The position numbers were made by a program, and so were the translations under genes. From the NCBI GenBank assembly GCA_949288065.1, contig CASEIL010000018.1, forward strand, positions 1 through 38,450: a stretch of 38,450 nt of DNA. The letters run 5' to 3'. Source of the DNA: an uncultured Phascolarctobacterium sp. (lineage in GTDB: Bacteria > Bacillota > Negativicutes > Acidaminococcales > Acidaminococcaceae). The notes below the pieces were generated by a model, which worked only from the letters and a program-made list of their open reading frames with translations, ran no database searches and was not told the origin of the DNA. Below are positions 23,842 to 34,387 of the stretch, piece after piece; position 1 is the stretch's first letter; each line of letters begins with the position of its first letter.

Positions 23842-24650
23842 TGGAAAACGTAGAGCAGATTTTGCTGAACATGCTTCCCGGCAAGGAAGAAAAGGAAAAA
23901 TATCTGGTGTTTTTCCTGCAAAGCAGGTGGAGCGCTATTTGCGGCGCCAATGTTGCCAAACATTCCAAGCCGGTGCAGCTGGAAAACAAGGTTTTATACA
24001 TCAATACCGACAGCTCTGTGTGGTCTAACCATTTGCTTTTAATGAAAAAGCAGTTTTTAAAAAATATCAATGGTGCGTTAAAGAAAAAAGCCGTCAGCGA
24101 TTTGAAATTTTTTAACGGCAGCGTGGAAAATTTGTTTAATAAAGCCAGGCCGCAGGCTGACGAAATGGAAAAAATATCGCTTGACGAGGCTGAGCTGCAA
24201 AAAATCTGGCAGGAGGCCGGCAGCGTTAAAAACATTGATTTGCAGCAAAAGCTGGCGGAGTTTAAAGCGGCAGCCGTTAAAAGGGAAAAATACCTGCTGC
24301 AGCACGGCGCAGGCAGGTGCCGTAAATGCGGGGCTGTTACGACGGGCGGCGGCTTATGCAGCACCTGCGCCCGCTATGAAGCGGAAGAGCTGCACAGCCT
24401 GCTGGTAAAATTTTTGCTGACAGAGCCGTGGAGCGATTACGAAAATTGTAAAAAAACGCTAAAATGTGATAAAATATTGTTTGAGAGTGTCAAAAACAAC
24501 TTAAAGCAGCATTACTATGCCAAGGTAGCGGACGGAACGGCAACCGAGGGCGAGGCAATGCTGGCTGTGCTTTTTAAAACAGGCAAAAGCCCGGCGCTGA
24601 TTGATGATACAACTTTTAATAATGTTTTGGCCAATTTGCGGAGGAAGTAG
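23841..24650 (+). CDS. dciA: DciA-family (DUF721) protein with an added zinc ribbon
   Basis: The N-terminal 100 residues are a DUF721/DciA domain (FFLQSRWSAICGANVAKHSKPVQL, LYINTDSSVWSNHLLLMKKQ). DciA loads or stimulates the replicative helicase in bacteria that lack DnaC or DnaI. Here it is followed by a helical linker, a four-cysteine ribbon (CRKCG Cys160/163, CSTC Cys173/176) and a charged C-terminal helical region to residue 269. Typical DciA proteins are shorter and lack the ribbon. The position between recF and gyrB is the usual DUF721 site. Function as a helicase loader is inferred from the family. Confidence 0.85.
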   Translation: MENVEQILLNMLPGKEEKEKYLVFFLQSRWSAICGANVAKHSKPVQLENKVLYINTDSSVWSNHLLLMKKQFLKNINGALKKKAVSDLKFFNGSVENLFNKARPQADEMEKISLDEAELQKIWQEAGSVKNIDLQQKLAEFKAAAVKREKYLLQHGAGRCRKCGAVTTGGGLCSTCARYEAEELHSLLVKFLLTEPWSDYENCKKTLKCDKILFESVKNNLKQHYYAKVADGTATEGEAMLAVLFKTGKSPALIDDTTFNNVLANLRRK

Positions 24651-24651
24651 C

Positions 24652-26867
<2,216 letters not shown>

Positions 26868-26879
26868 TAAGGTGAAACA

Positions 26880-27179
26880 ATGAAAATCAGAAAAAATTTG
26901 TCCGACGAGGATATGTTAAAAGGCTACGAGGAAGAAGCCAGCTTTGAAACCGGCATCTACAACGACGAGCCTGTAAAAAATAAAAAATTAAAAACTGCCA
27001 AAAAAGCAAACGCTAACGAAATTTTACTGCCGGAGGAAGCACTGGCCAAATTAAACCGCTATCTGCTGGAAATTAGTATGGACTGGTTTAAAAACACCAA
27101 GGGCGAAGCCGACTGGAAGGTTTACAAAGAAGACGGGCAGATTATTATTAAGCCTGCCGCCGCTAAAAAGAAAGCTTGA
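26880..27179 (+). CDS. Small charged protein of unknown function
   Basis: This 99-residue protein has no family I recognise. The first half is acidic/basic mixed (SDEDMLKGYEEEASFETG, then a Lys-rich stretch near 34-43). The second half reads like a small folded domain (ALAKLNRYLLEISMDWFKN, WKVYKEDGQIIIKP) and ends in Lys/Ala. No signal peptide or membrane helix is present. It lies 12 bases after gyrB with a GGTGAAA site and overlaps thiN by one base, so it is translated as part of the gyrase cluster and is very likely real. Confidence 0.75.
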   Translation: MKIRKNLSDEDMLKGYEEEASFETGIYNDEPVKNKKLKTAKKANANEILLPEEALAKLNRYLLEISMDWFKNTKGEADWKVYKEDGQIIIKPAAAKKKA

Positions 27180-27886
27180 TGGATTTTACCTTGCAGCTGC
27201 CGCAGGGCAGTTTAGTGATAAAAAATACTAAAGGCAGCAGTTTTGTTACCGCTGTTGCAGGAGGGCGCAAACCGGAGCTGAACTGGCTGAAACAGTCAGC
27301 AGCTCACAGCAGCATTTACTGTGCCGATAAAGGCCTTGAAGCCTGTCTTGATGCAGGCTTAACGCCTCAGCTGTTATGCGGCGACGCTGACAGTGCCGGT
27401 AAAAGTTACTGGCAAAGGGCGCAGGAATTGCAAATACCGATGCTGAAATTTAACCCTGCCAAGGACGATACTGATTTGCAGCTTTTGCTGACGCAGCTTC
27501 CAAGGGAGCAGGCGCTTTTGATAACGGGCATCTGGGGCGGCAGGTTCGACCATTTATTCAGCAATGTTTATTCGATTTTGGCGTATAAGGCTAAAACCGG
27601 CGTGCCGGTAATAATGGCGGATGATAAGGAACTGATGGTGCTGCTGCAAAACGGCGAAAGCCTTGAGTTTACGCCGCAGCAAAGTTTTGAGGCGCTTTCG
27701 CTGCTGCCGCTGGCTGACTGCTGCGTAAGCATCAGCGGCGTAAGATGGCCGCTGCAAAAGGCAGAGCTTCAGCAAAGCCGTTCCTACTCCATCAGCAACG
27801 AAATTACCGCGCCGGTTGTGCAGGCAGCCTGCCATAACGGTTATGTTGGTTTTTATGTAAAAACGGCGGGCAGCAGCCTGTTGTAA
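27179..27886 (+). CDS. thiN: Thiamine diphosphokinase
   Basis: The enzyme makes thiamine diphosphate from thiamine and ATP. The 235-residue protein shows the family motifs YCADKGLEACLDAG, LLCGDADS (Asp69/71), the PAKDDTDLQ stretch (residues 93-101), GIWGGRFDHLFSN, and a late YSISNEIT. The ATG at 27179 overlaps the previous stop (TGATG); a TTG one codon upstream is less likely. Its place between gyrB and gyrA is unusual but it is well within the coupled string of genes. Confidence 0.88.
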   Translation: MDFTLQLPQGSLVIKNTKGSSFVTAVAGGRKPELNWLKQSAAHSSIYCADKGLEACLDAGLTPQLLCGDADSAGKSYWQRAQELQIPMLKFNPAKDDTDLQLLLTQLPREQALLITGIWGGRFDHLFSNVYSILAYKAKTGVPVIMADDKELMVLLQNGESLEFTPQQSFEALSLLPLADCCVSISGVRWPLQKAELQQSRSYSISNEITAPVVQAACHNGYVGFYVKTAGSSLL

Positions 27887-27905
27887 GAGGGTTTACCAAA
27901 AATTT

Positions 27906-28673
27906 ATGGAAAGTCTTGATTTAGTTAATATTTTGTTTTTTGTTATTGCCGGTTTTGTCGCCGCTTTTATTGATTCAACAGTCGGCGGCGGCGGGCTTAT
28001 TTCCGTACCAGCGCTGATGAGCACAGGCTTGCCGGTTAATCTGGTGCTGGGCACCAATAAAATGGGCTCCAGCATGGGTGCTGTTACCAGCGTTATTTCT
28101 TTCTGGCGCAGCGGCAACCTTAACAAAAAAATGGTTGTTGCGCTCGCTCCCCTGTCCATGCTTGGTTCCGCCTGCGGCGCTTACACGGTAACAATAGTAC
28201 CGCAGGATTTTATGCGTAACCTGGTGGTCATAATGCTTATCGGCATTGCGCTTTACACCTACCGCCATAAGGATTGGGGCAGCGTTAAAGGCAAAAAGGA
28301 TTTCAGTACTTTGTCGCTTATTGGCGCATTTGTGCTGGCACTGGTAATGGGTTTTTACGATGGCTTTTTTGGCCCCGGCACGGGCACTTTTTTAATTTTT
28401 GGCTTTTTGTTTTTAGGCTGCGATTTTATTACCGCTGCCGGCAATGCCAAGGCTTTAAACACTGCCAGCAACCTGGCCGGGCTGGCCACGTTTATTTATA
28501 ACGGCTCCGTAGTGTGGGTGTACGGGCTGATTATGGGCGCCAGCATGATTGTGGGCGCATATTTTGGCACGCGCATGGCCATTAAGCATGGCGTGGGTTA
28601 TATAAGGCCGCTGTTTTTAACTGTTACAACGCTTTTAATAGGCAAACAGATATATGACATTTTCTTTAATTAA
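27906..28673 (+). CDS. TauE/SafE (TSUP)-family membrane permease
   Basis: This 255-residue membrane protein has about eight helices. The two family repeats are visible as AGFVAAFIDSTVGGGGLISVP near the N-terminus and GFYDGFFGPGTGTFLIFGF in the middle. These glycine-rich loops (F-x-D-[ST]-x-x-G-G-G-G) define the TSUP transporters of sulfite, sulfonates and related anions. Its substrate is unknown. It lies 19 bases after thiN and 16 before gyrA, all on one strand. Confidence 0.9.
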   Translation: MESLDLVNILFFVIAGFVAAFIDSTVGGGGLISVPALMSTGLPVNLVLGTNKMGSSMGAVTSVISFWRSGNLNKKMVVALAPLSMLGSACGAYTVTIVPQDFMRNLVVIMLIGIALYTYRHKDWGSVKGKKDFSTLSLIGAFVLALVMGFYDGFFGPGTGTFLIFGFLFLGCDFITAAGNAKALNTASNLAGLATFIYNGSVVWVYGLIMGASMIVGAYFGTRMAIKHGVGYIRPLFLTVTTLLIGKQIYDIFFN

Positions 28674-28689
28674 GGGTTGAGGTGATATT

Positions 28690-31134
28690 GTGGATTTAGA
28701 GACAGGAGCAGGCAAGGTTTTACCCGTCTATATCGAAGAGGAAATGCAAAAATCGTATATTGATTATGCGATGAGCGTTATTGTACAAAGGGCGCTGCCC
28801 GATGTGCGCGACGGCTTAAAACCTGTACACAGGCGTATCCTTTACGCCATGCAGGAGGCAGGCATGGCTTCCAACAAGCCGTATAAAAAATCTGCCCGTA
28901 TCGTCGGCGAAGTTTTAGGTAAATATCATCCTCACGGTGATACTGCCGTTTACGACGCTATTGTGCGTTTAGCGCAGGATTTTTCTACCCGCTACCTGAT
29001 GGTGGACGGCCACGGCAACTTTGGCAGTGTGGACGGCGACAGCGCGGCAGCCATGCGTTATACCGAAGTGCGCATGACGAAAATTGCCGAAGTAATGTTA
29101 GAGGACATTGAAAAAGAAACGGTCGATTTTGTACCGAACTACGATGAATCCTTAAAAGAGCCGAGCGTGCTCCCCTCCAAGGTGCCGGCGCTTTTAATTA
29201 ACGGCAGTGCGGGCATTGCCGTCGGCATGGCAACCAATATTCCGCCGCATAACCTTTGCGAGGTTGTGGACGGCCTTGTTATGCTGATTGACAATCCTGA
29301 TGTGGAAATTCCGCAGCTGATGACGGCCATTAAAGGGCCTGACTTCCCTACCGGCGCTATCATCCTTGGCACGGAAGGCATTAAAAACGCCTATAACACC
29401 GGCCGCGGCATTGTTAAAATCCGCGCGCGTGCCGAAATTGAACCGATGCAGAAGGGCAAGCACCGCATTGTGGTCAGCGAAATCCCCTATCAGGTTAACA
29501 AGGCACGCCTGATTGAAGGCATTGCGCAGCTGGTTAAGGACGGCGTTATTGAAGGCATTACCGATTTGCGCGACGAATCGGACCGCCGCGGTATGCGCGT
29601 AGTTATCGAGCTGAAGAGCGACGCTGTGCCGGACGTGGTTTTAAACCAGCTTTACAAGCATACCCAGCTGCAAACCAGCTTCGGCATTATTATGCTGGCA
29701 CTGGTTAACGGGCACCCGCGCGTGCTGAATTTAAAACAGATTTTAAATTATTACCTTGAACACCAGAAAGAAGTTATCACCCGCCGCACCCGTTACGAGC
29801 TGGGCAAGGCCAAGGAGCGCGCCCACATTTTAGAGGGCTTGAAGATTGCGCTCGACCATCTGGACGAGGTAATCAGCACCATCCGCAGCAGCGCTAACGC
29901 GGATACCGCCAAGACGGCGTTGATGGATAAATTTGCGCTGAGCCAGCGCCAGGCACAGGCCATTTTGGATATGCGCCTGCAGCGTCTGACCGGTTTGGAA
30001 CGCAAGAAGATTGACGATGAATACATCGACGTTTTGGAAACGATTGACTGGCTGGAGAGCGTTTTGGCAGACGAGCATAAGGTTTTGGGCATTATCAAAG
30101 AGGATTTGCTGGAAATGAAAAAGAAATTCGGCGATACGCGCCGCACCGAGCTTTCGGTGGATTCTTCCAGCATGGATATTGAAGATTTGATTGCCGAAGA
30201 AGATATTGTTATTACCATCAGCCACCAGGGCTATATTAAACGCCAGACGCTGGATAACTTCCGCAGCCAGAAACGCGGCGGCGTGGGCAAAACCGGCGGC
30301 AGCGGCAAGAAGAACGACGATTGCGCCGAGCATTTGTTCCTTTCTACCACGCATCATAATATTTTGTTCTTTACCAATAAGGGCAGGGTTTACCGCCAGA
30401 AGGGCTACGAAATCCCCGAAGCCGGGCGCACTGCTAAGGGCACGGCCATTATTAACCTGCTGCCGATTGAGCAGGGCGAAAAAATTACGGCCGTTATTCC
30501 GGTTAAGGAATTTAAAGAAGACCAGTTTATGTTTATGGCGACCAACAAGGGCACTGTTAAAAAGACGAACCTTAACGACTTTAACAGTGCGCGTAAGGCA
30601 GGCTTAATTGCCATGACGCTGGACGATAACGAGGAGCTTATAGGCGTTGAGCTGACCGACGGCAACAGTGAAATTATCCTCGCAACGCGCCGCGGTTTGG
30701 CTATCCGCTTCGACGAGCAGGATGTGCGCCCGATGGGACGTACGGCGCACGGCGTACGCGGCATTCAGCTGGGCTTTGACGATGAAGTTGTGGCTATGGA
30801 CAGCGTAACCGGCGAAAACGAAGAGGTTTTAACCGCTACGGAAGAAGGCCTTGGCAAACGAACGGCTGTAAGCGAATACCGCAAGCAGACCCGCGGCGGC
30901 AAGGGCGTTATTAATATAAAAGTAACGGAAAAAACCGGCGCCGTTGTAGGCATGAAGGTTATTAACCCCGCACAGGAAATTTTGCTGATTACCGCAGCGG
31001 GCATTATCATCCGCATTGACGGCGAAGGCATCAGCCAGTTTGGGCGCAATGCGCAGGGCGTTAAGCTGATGACTTTAAACGAAGGCGATAAGGTTGTAAG
31101 CCTGGCGGCTGTGCAGCACGACGAAGAAGAATAA
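28690..31134 (+). CDS. gyrA: DNA gyrase subunit A
   Basis: GyrA breaks and reseals DNA. The 814-residue protein starts at a GTG with GAGGTGA before it. The catalytic tyrosine is Tyr124 ([10 protein letters not shown]). At the quinolone-contact loop [10 protein letters not shown] it has Thr85 and Asp89 at the places of E. coli Ser83 and Asp87. The C-terminal beta-pinwheel carries the GyrA box QTRGGKG near residue 733, so this is gyrase rather than topoisomerase IV. It ends at a bidirectional terminator. Confidence 0.99.
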   Translation: MDLETGAGKVLPVYIEEEMQKSYIDYAMSVIVQRALPDVRDGLKPVHRRILYAMQEAGMASNKPYKKSARIVGEVLGKYHPHGDTAVYDAIVRLAQDFSTRYLMVDGHGNFGSVDGDSAAAMRYTEVRMTKIAEVMLEDIEKETVDFVPNYDESLKEPSVLPSKVPALLINGSAGIAVGMATNIPPHNLCEVVDGLVMLIDNPDVEIPQLMTAIKGPDFPTGAIILGTEGIKNAYNTGRGIVKIRARAEIEPMQKGKHRIVVSEIPYQVNKARLIEGIAQLVKDGVIEGITDLRDESDRRGMRVVIELKSDAVPDVVLNQLYKHTQLQTSFGIIMLALVNGHPRVLNLKQILNYYLEHQKEVITRRTRYELGKAKERAHILEGLKIALDHLDEVISTIRSSANADTAKTALMDKFALSQRQAQAILDMRLQRLTGLERKKIDDEYIDVLETIDWLESVLADEHKVLGIIKEDLLEMKKKFGDTRRTELSVDSSSMDIEDLIAEEDIVITISHQGYIKRQTLDNFRSQKRGGVGKTGGSGKKNDDCAEHLFLSTTHHNILFFTNKGRVYRQKGYEIPEAGRTAKGTAIINLLPIEQGEKITAVIPVKEFKEDQFMFMATNKGTVKKTNLNDFNSARKAGLIAMTLDDNEELIGVELTDGNSEIILATRRGLAIRFDEQDVRPMGRTAHGVRGIQLGFDDEVVAMDSVTGENEEVLTATEEGLGKRTAVSEYRKQTRGGKGVINIKVTEKTGAVVGMKVINPAQEILLITAAGIIIRIDGEGISQFGRNAQGVKLMTLNEGDKVVSLAAVQHDEEE

Positions 31135-31145
31135 ATTTTAAATAA

Positions 31146-31178
31146 AAAAATCCGCATTGAAAATCAATGCGGATTTTT
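31146..31178. terminator. Strong bidirectional terminator after gyrA
   Basis: A 15-bp perfect stem (31146-31160 with 31164-31178, core TCCGCATTGA) has a 3-base loop and A/T runs on both flanks. It serves gyrA and the opposing exported-protein gene. Confidence 0.92.
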
Positions 31179-31205
31179 GTTTGTCATTTTTAGTTTTTTA
31201 CCGGC

Positions 31206-31784
31206 TTACCAGCCGACGCCAATCCACGGGCCGTGGTGGTGCCCCCCACCGATGCCGATACCAATGCCAATCGGCACGTGGAAGCCGCCGCCGTCATCCT
31301 CGTCCAGCTTCATAAACCAGAATTTGTAAACGGTGCTGCCGTCAGGCAATGCGGCATTTTCTTCAACTCCACCGGTAATGCGGTAGCCGTAGTATTTGCG
31401 GCCGGATTTTTCGCGGCTCTGGATGAATTTTGTAAGATAGTTATAAATTTCCTCGTTGTTGGTTTGCAGGTGGTTAACGCGTTCTGCCGGTGCTTTTTTA
31501 AACAGATCGCGGCGCGTATCGTCGTCTTTGGTGTCGATATTGTAGGCAATAAATTTGCCTTCTTCAATTTCCAGATAGCAGTTGTCATTAATGCCCTGCT
31601 GCATTTGCTGCTGCACGTCTTCAGCTGTAAGCAGCACTTTAACATCGGATTTTTCCTTCGCTTCCTGCTGCTGTTCTTCGGTAGCAGCGGCGGGCGCTTT
31701 GGTTTCCGCTTCTTTTACTTCTTCCGCCAAAGCGGTATTAAAAAGGCACAGGCTTAAACATAAAAGTAAAAACAGTTTTTTCAT
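31206..31784 (-). CDS. Exported protein with Gly/His-rich tail, unknown function
   Basis: This 192-residue protein has a clear signal peptide (MKKLFLLLCLSLCLFNTALA, cut after Ala20). An Ala/Glu/Gln-rich spacer to about 48 follows. A middle domain (about 50-162) contains EEGKFIAYNIDTKDDD and SGRKYYGYRITGGV. The tail is made of Gly, Ile and His (GGGFHVPIGIGIGIGGG, HHHGPWIGVGW). The tail could bind metal or pack on a surface; I do not recognise the family. It has its own promoter and is the only gene on the minus strand right of the origin. Confidence 0.8.
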   Translation of the reverse strand: MKKLFLLLCLSLCLFNTALAEEVKEAETKAPAAATEEQQQEAKEKSDVKVLLTAEDVQQQMQQGINDNCYLEIEEGKFIAYNIDTKDDDTRRDLFKKAPAERVNHLQTNNEEIYNYLTKFIQSREKSGRKYYGYRITGGVEENAALPDGSTVYKFWFMKLDEDDGGGFHVPIGIGIGIGGGHHHGPWIGVGW

Positions 31785-31808
31785 AGGCGCACCTTCTTTC
31801 TTAATTTA

Positions 31809-31837
31809 ATTTTAAAATATGCTGCGGGCAGTGTCAA
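31809..31837 (-). promoter_or_regulatory. Promoter of the exported-protein gene
   Basis: On the minus strand TTGACA (31837-31832) and TAAAAT (31814-31809) are 17 bases apart, 25 bases before the start codon. Confidence 0.75.
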
Positions 31838-31900
31838 ATAATAAAAAAGCAGGTAATTTTAAACGGAGCAAGAAATAAATAGGCAAATGGTGGTGATAAA

Positions 31901-32596
31901 ATGTATTATTGCGGGCTTTCAGTTACAAATAATGGTAATGCTGCTGTTATTGTAAATGACGTAAACGAAAATTACAGATTGGTATTGGATTTTACTTGTG
32001 ACCAGAATGGTATTAACAAACTTGTTAATGATTTATATTATTACGGCATAAACAATCAAAACAGCATTATTGGGTTAAGGTTTTACTATGACGATACCAA
32101 AACAGCAGAAGATTATCAGCGTATATATTATGCTTATTATGTTTTAAAATATTATTATCATTTTGATGCACGGTTTTTATGGGTTGGTGCATTCGTAGAT
32201 AATATAAAATTGCCACAGAAAAATGTTTATGAATATTATAATATTGCGTTTAAAATAGCGATTTATGTAAAAAATAATTATCAAAAAATTAATAGATTTG
32301 TTAATGAAAATTTTGAAACAAATTTGGAAGCTAAAAGTATATTAACTTCAATTCATCCATATATTATTATGGGTATTTTCCTTTTATTTACATCTGTTTA
32401 TTTATTTTTTGTCAATAAAACAAATGATGCTGTTATAGGTTTTGTATTTTCGTTATTTTTGATTATAATTTATTATAATGAAATCATAGATAAAATATAC
32501 TTGTATAATAAAAAATTGACATATGTTTATTTTAATAATAAAACTATTAATATTTTTAGTTTTAAAGAAAAAATCATTATTGGACTGAGAATTTGA
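31901..32596 (+). CDS. AT-rich orphan membrane protein
   Basis: This 231-residue protein matches no family I know. Residues 1-145 look soluble and very Tyr/Asn-rich (YYCGLSVTNNGNAAVIVND at the start). Two membrane helices follow (about 153-171 and 177-192) and then a short lysine-rich end. The first segment could be the first beta strands of an RNase H-like fold, but the usual acidic residue is absent, so this is weak. GC falls to about 13-22% in sampled 60-base lines (32221, 32341, 32461) against 58% in gyrB (24961), which points to horizontal transfer. It has a GGTGGTGA ribosome site. It overlaps the next small frame. Confidence 0.65.
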   Translation: MYYCGLSVTNNGNAAVIVNDVNENYRLVLDFTCDQNGINKLVNDLYYYGINNQNSIIGLRFYYDDTKTAEDYQRIYYAYYVLKYYYHFDARFLWVGAFVDNIKLPQKNVYEYYNIAFKIAIYVKNNYQKINRFVNENFETNLEAKSILTSIHPYIIMGIFLLFTSVYLFFVNKTNDAVIGFVFSLFLIIIYYNEIIDKIYLYNKKLTYVYFNNKTINIFSFKEKIIIGLRI

Positions 32597-32790
32597 AAAA
32601 TATAAAATCAATACGTCTTGTAATATTTAGATATTATCCAGTTACAATAGGAGGTCGAGTTTATATTAAAATAGAAAGTACAAATAGAGGTGAAAAAGGA
32701 TTTGAAGATCTATTTGAAAGAAATTATTTTATTGAAAAATTAGAAAAGGTTTTAAATTTTTATATGTACAATTTTGGAAACAATAAATAA
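32593..32790 (+). CDS. Small AT-rich orphan protein
   Basis: This 65-residue frame begins at a TTG that overlaps the previous stop (TTTGA). It reads MKNIKSIRLVIFRYYPVTIG, with a charged middle (NRGEKGFEDLFERN) and an amphipathic end. It has the same base composition as the gene before it. It may be a coupled second gene or, if the stop at 32594-32596 results from a frameshift or mutation, the end of the first protein. There is a weak hairpin with flanking A and T runs at about 32793-32827 that could be its terminator. Confidence 0.45.
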   Translation: MKNIKSIRLVIFRYYPVTIGGRVYIKIESTNRGEKGFEDLFERNYFIEKLEKVLNFYMYNFGNNK

Positions 32791-32861
32791 TAAAAATCGG
32801 GACGTTGTTTATCCCACTGCGTTTTTACTTAAATTTTTCTGAAAACTAAAAGCCGGAAATA

Positions 32862-32890
32862 TTCAAATTCTGTAACAAATGTGTTAAAAT
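32862..32890 (+). promoter_or_regulatory. Promoter of the dehydrogenase-symporter operon
   Basis: TTCAAA (32862-32867) and TAAAAT (32885-32890) are 17 bases apart, 36 bases before the start codon at 32927. Confidence 0.5.
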
Positions 32891-32926
32891 TACTTTAAAT
32901 ACAGATTAAGTTTAGGATGTGACGAA

Positions 32927-34387
32927 ATGGATTTTATCAAAGAGGCAGACGTCGTTGTTGTTGGCGGCGGCGTTATTGGCTGCGCAATTTTGCGCGAGCT
33001 CTCGAAGTATGATGTAAAATGCGTTTTGCTGGAAAAAGAGCCGGACGTTGCCTGCGGCACGACAAAGGCTAACAGCGCCATTCTGCACGCGGGTTTTGAC
33101 GCACCGACCGGCAGCAATAAGGCTATTATGAACGTGTTGGGAAACCGCCTGTACCACGAGCTGGAGGATGAGCTGGACCTTGATATTAAATGGACCGGTT
33201 CTCTGGTTGTGGCAACTAATGACGAAGAAGTTGCAACCTTACAGGAACTTTTGGAACGCGGCAAAAATAACGGCGTGCCGGATTTAAAAATTTTAACCCG
33301 CGAAGAAGTTCTGGCAAAAGAGCCGAACCTTACAACTGCCGTTGCCGCTTTGTGGGCGCCTACTGCCGGTGTTTGCTGGCCGTTTGAGGCTGCGCTGCGC
33401 TTTGCCCAGTGCGCTATCCAGAACGGCGCAGAAGTTATGCGCAACTGCCGCGTAACCGGTTTTGTTAAGGAGGACGGCAAAATTACCGCCGTGGAAACGA
33501 ATCTCGGCCTTATTAAAACCAAATGCGTAATCAACGCTGCCGGTGTTTATGCCGATGAGATTGCTTATCTTGCCGGTGACGAAAGCTTTAAAATCCATCC
33601 CCGCAAGGGTGAATATATTTTGTTTGACAAAACTGCCTGCAACGATTTGGTGTACGGCGTTGTGTTCCCTACCCCTGCTAAAAACAGCAAGGGCATTCTG
33701 GTGTGCACCACCACGCACGGCAATACCTTTATCGGCCCTAACGCCAACGATATGGACGATAAGGAAGACACCAACGTTACCGCGCCGGGCATGGACCAAA
33801 TTATTGCTTCGGCACGCAAGCTGATTCCTAACCTGCCTATGGGCGCTGCCATTACCGAGTTTGCAGGTTTGCGCGCAGTATCGGACAACGGCGATTTTAT
33901 TATTGGCGCTTCCTGCGTGGAAGGGCTGTTTAATTCTGCTGGAATGCAATCCCCGGGCTTAACGGCTGCCCCCGCCGTGGCGGAAGAAATTGCAGAAACG
34001 GTTGCTAAATACCTGCCGATGCAGAAAAAGGCTGATTTTAAAGCAGCACTGCCGAAACAAATTCACTTTACCAGGCTTACCGACAGCGAAAAAGCTGATT
34101 TGATTGCCAAAGAGCCGCTGTTTGGCCGTGTTATCTGCCGCTGCGAAACTGTTACCGAGGGTGAAATTGTGGCGGCCATTAAGGCACCCTGCGGCGCAAC
34201 CACGGTGGACGCTGTAAAACGCCGCACCCGTGCCGGTATGGGCCGCTGCCAGGGCGGTTTCTGCGGGCCGCGCGTAACGCAGATTCTGGCGCGCGAGCTG
34301 GGCATTTCGGTTGCCGATGTGTTGAAAGAACGCGAGGATTCGCATTTATATTACGAAAAAACTGACGTGAAAGGCGGGCAGGAATAA
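32927..34387 (+). CDS. FAD-dependent dehydrogenase with C-terminal [2Fe-2S] domain (GlpA-like)
   Basis: This 486-residue flavoprotein of the DAO family starts with the FAD loop GGGVIG (13-18). It has the GlpA/GlpO-type stretches VACGTTKANSAILHAGFDA and FAGLRAVSDNGDFIIG. A C-terminal BFD-like domain has CRCETVTEGEIV (Cys404/406) and GRCQGGFCGP (Cys441/446), which should hold a [2Fe-2S] cluster. Relatives are annotated as anaerobic glycerol-3-phosphate dehydrogenase subunit A. No glycerol kinase or facilitator is nearby, and an amino-acid symporter ends the operon, so another substrate is possible. The stop overlaps the next start (TAATG). Confidence 0.88.
   Translation: MDFIKEADVVVVGGGVIGCAILRELSKYDVKCVLLEKEPDVACGTTKANSAILHAGFDAPTGSNKAIMNVLGNRLYHELEDELDLDIKWTGSLVVATNDEEVATLQELLERGKNNGVPDLKILTREEVLAKEPNLTTAVAALWAPTAGVCWPFEAALRFAQCAIQNGAEVMRNCRVTGFVKEDGKITAVETNLGLIKTKCVINAAGVYADEIAYLAGDESFKIHPRKGEYILFDKTACNDLVYGVVFPTPAKNSKGILVCTTTHGNTFIGPNANDMDDKEDTNVTAPGMDQIIASARKLIPNLPMGAAITEFAGLRAVSDNGDFIIGASCVEGLFNSAGMQSPGLTAAPAVAEEIAETVAKYLPMQKKADFKAALPKQIHFTRLTDSEKADLIAKEPLFGRVICRCETVTEGEIVAAIKAPCGATTVDAVKRRTRAGMGRCQGGFCGPRVTQILARELGISVADVLKEREDSHLYYEKTDVKGGQE

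Noticed and set aside
31233..31757. 174-residue plus-strand open frame
   Set aside because: It lies fully opposite the signal-peptide gene, has no ribosome site and reads as a hydrophobic mirror of the real gene.
31901..32596. RuvC/RNase H-like nuclease assignment for the AT-rich protein
   Set aside because: The first strand looks similar, but the catalytic Asp is Ser and no other acidic motif is placed correctly.
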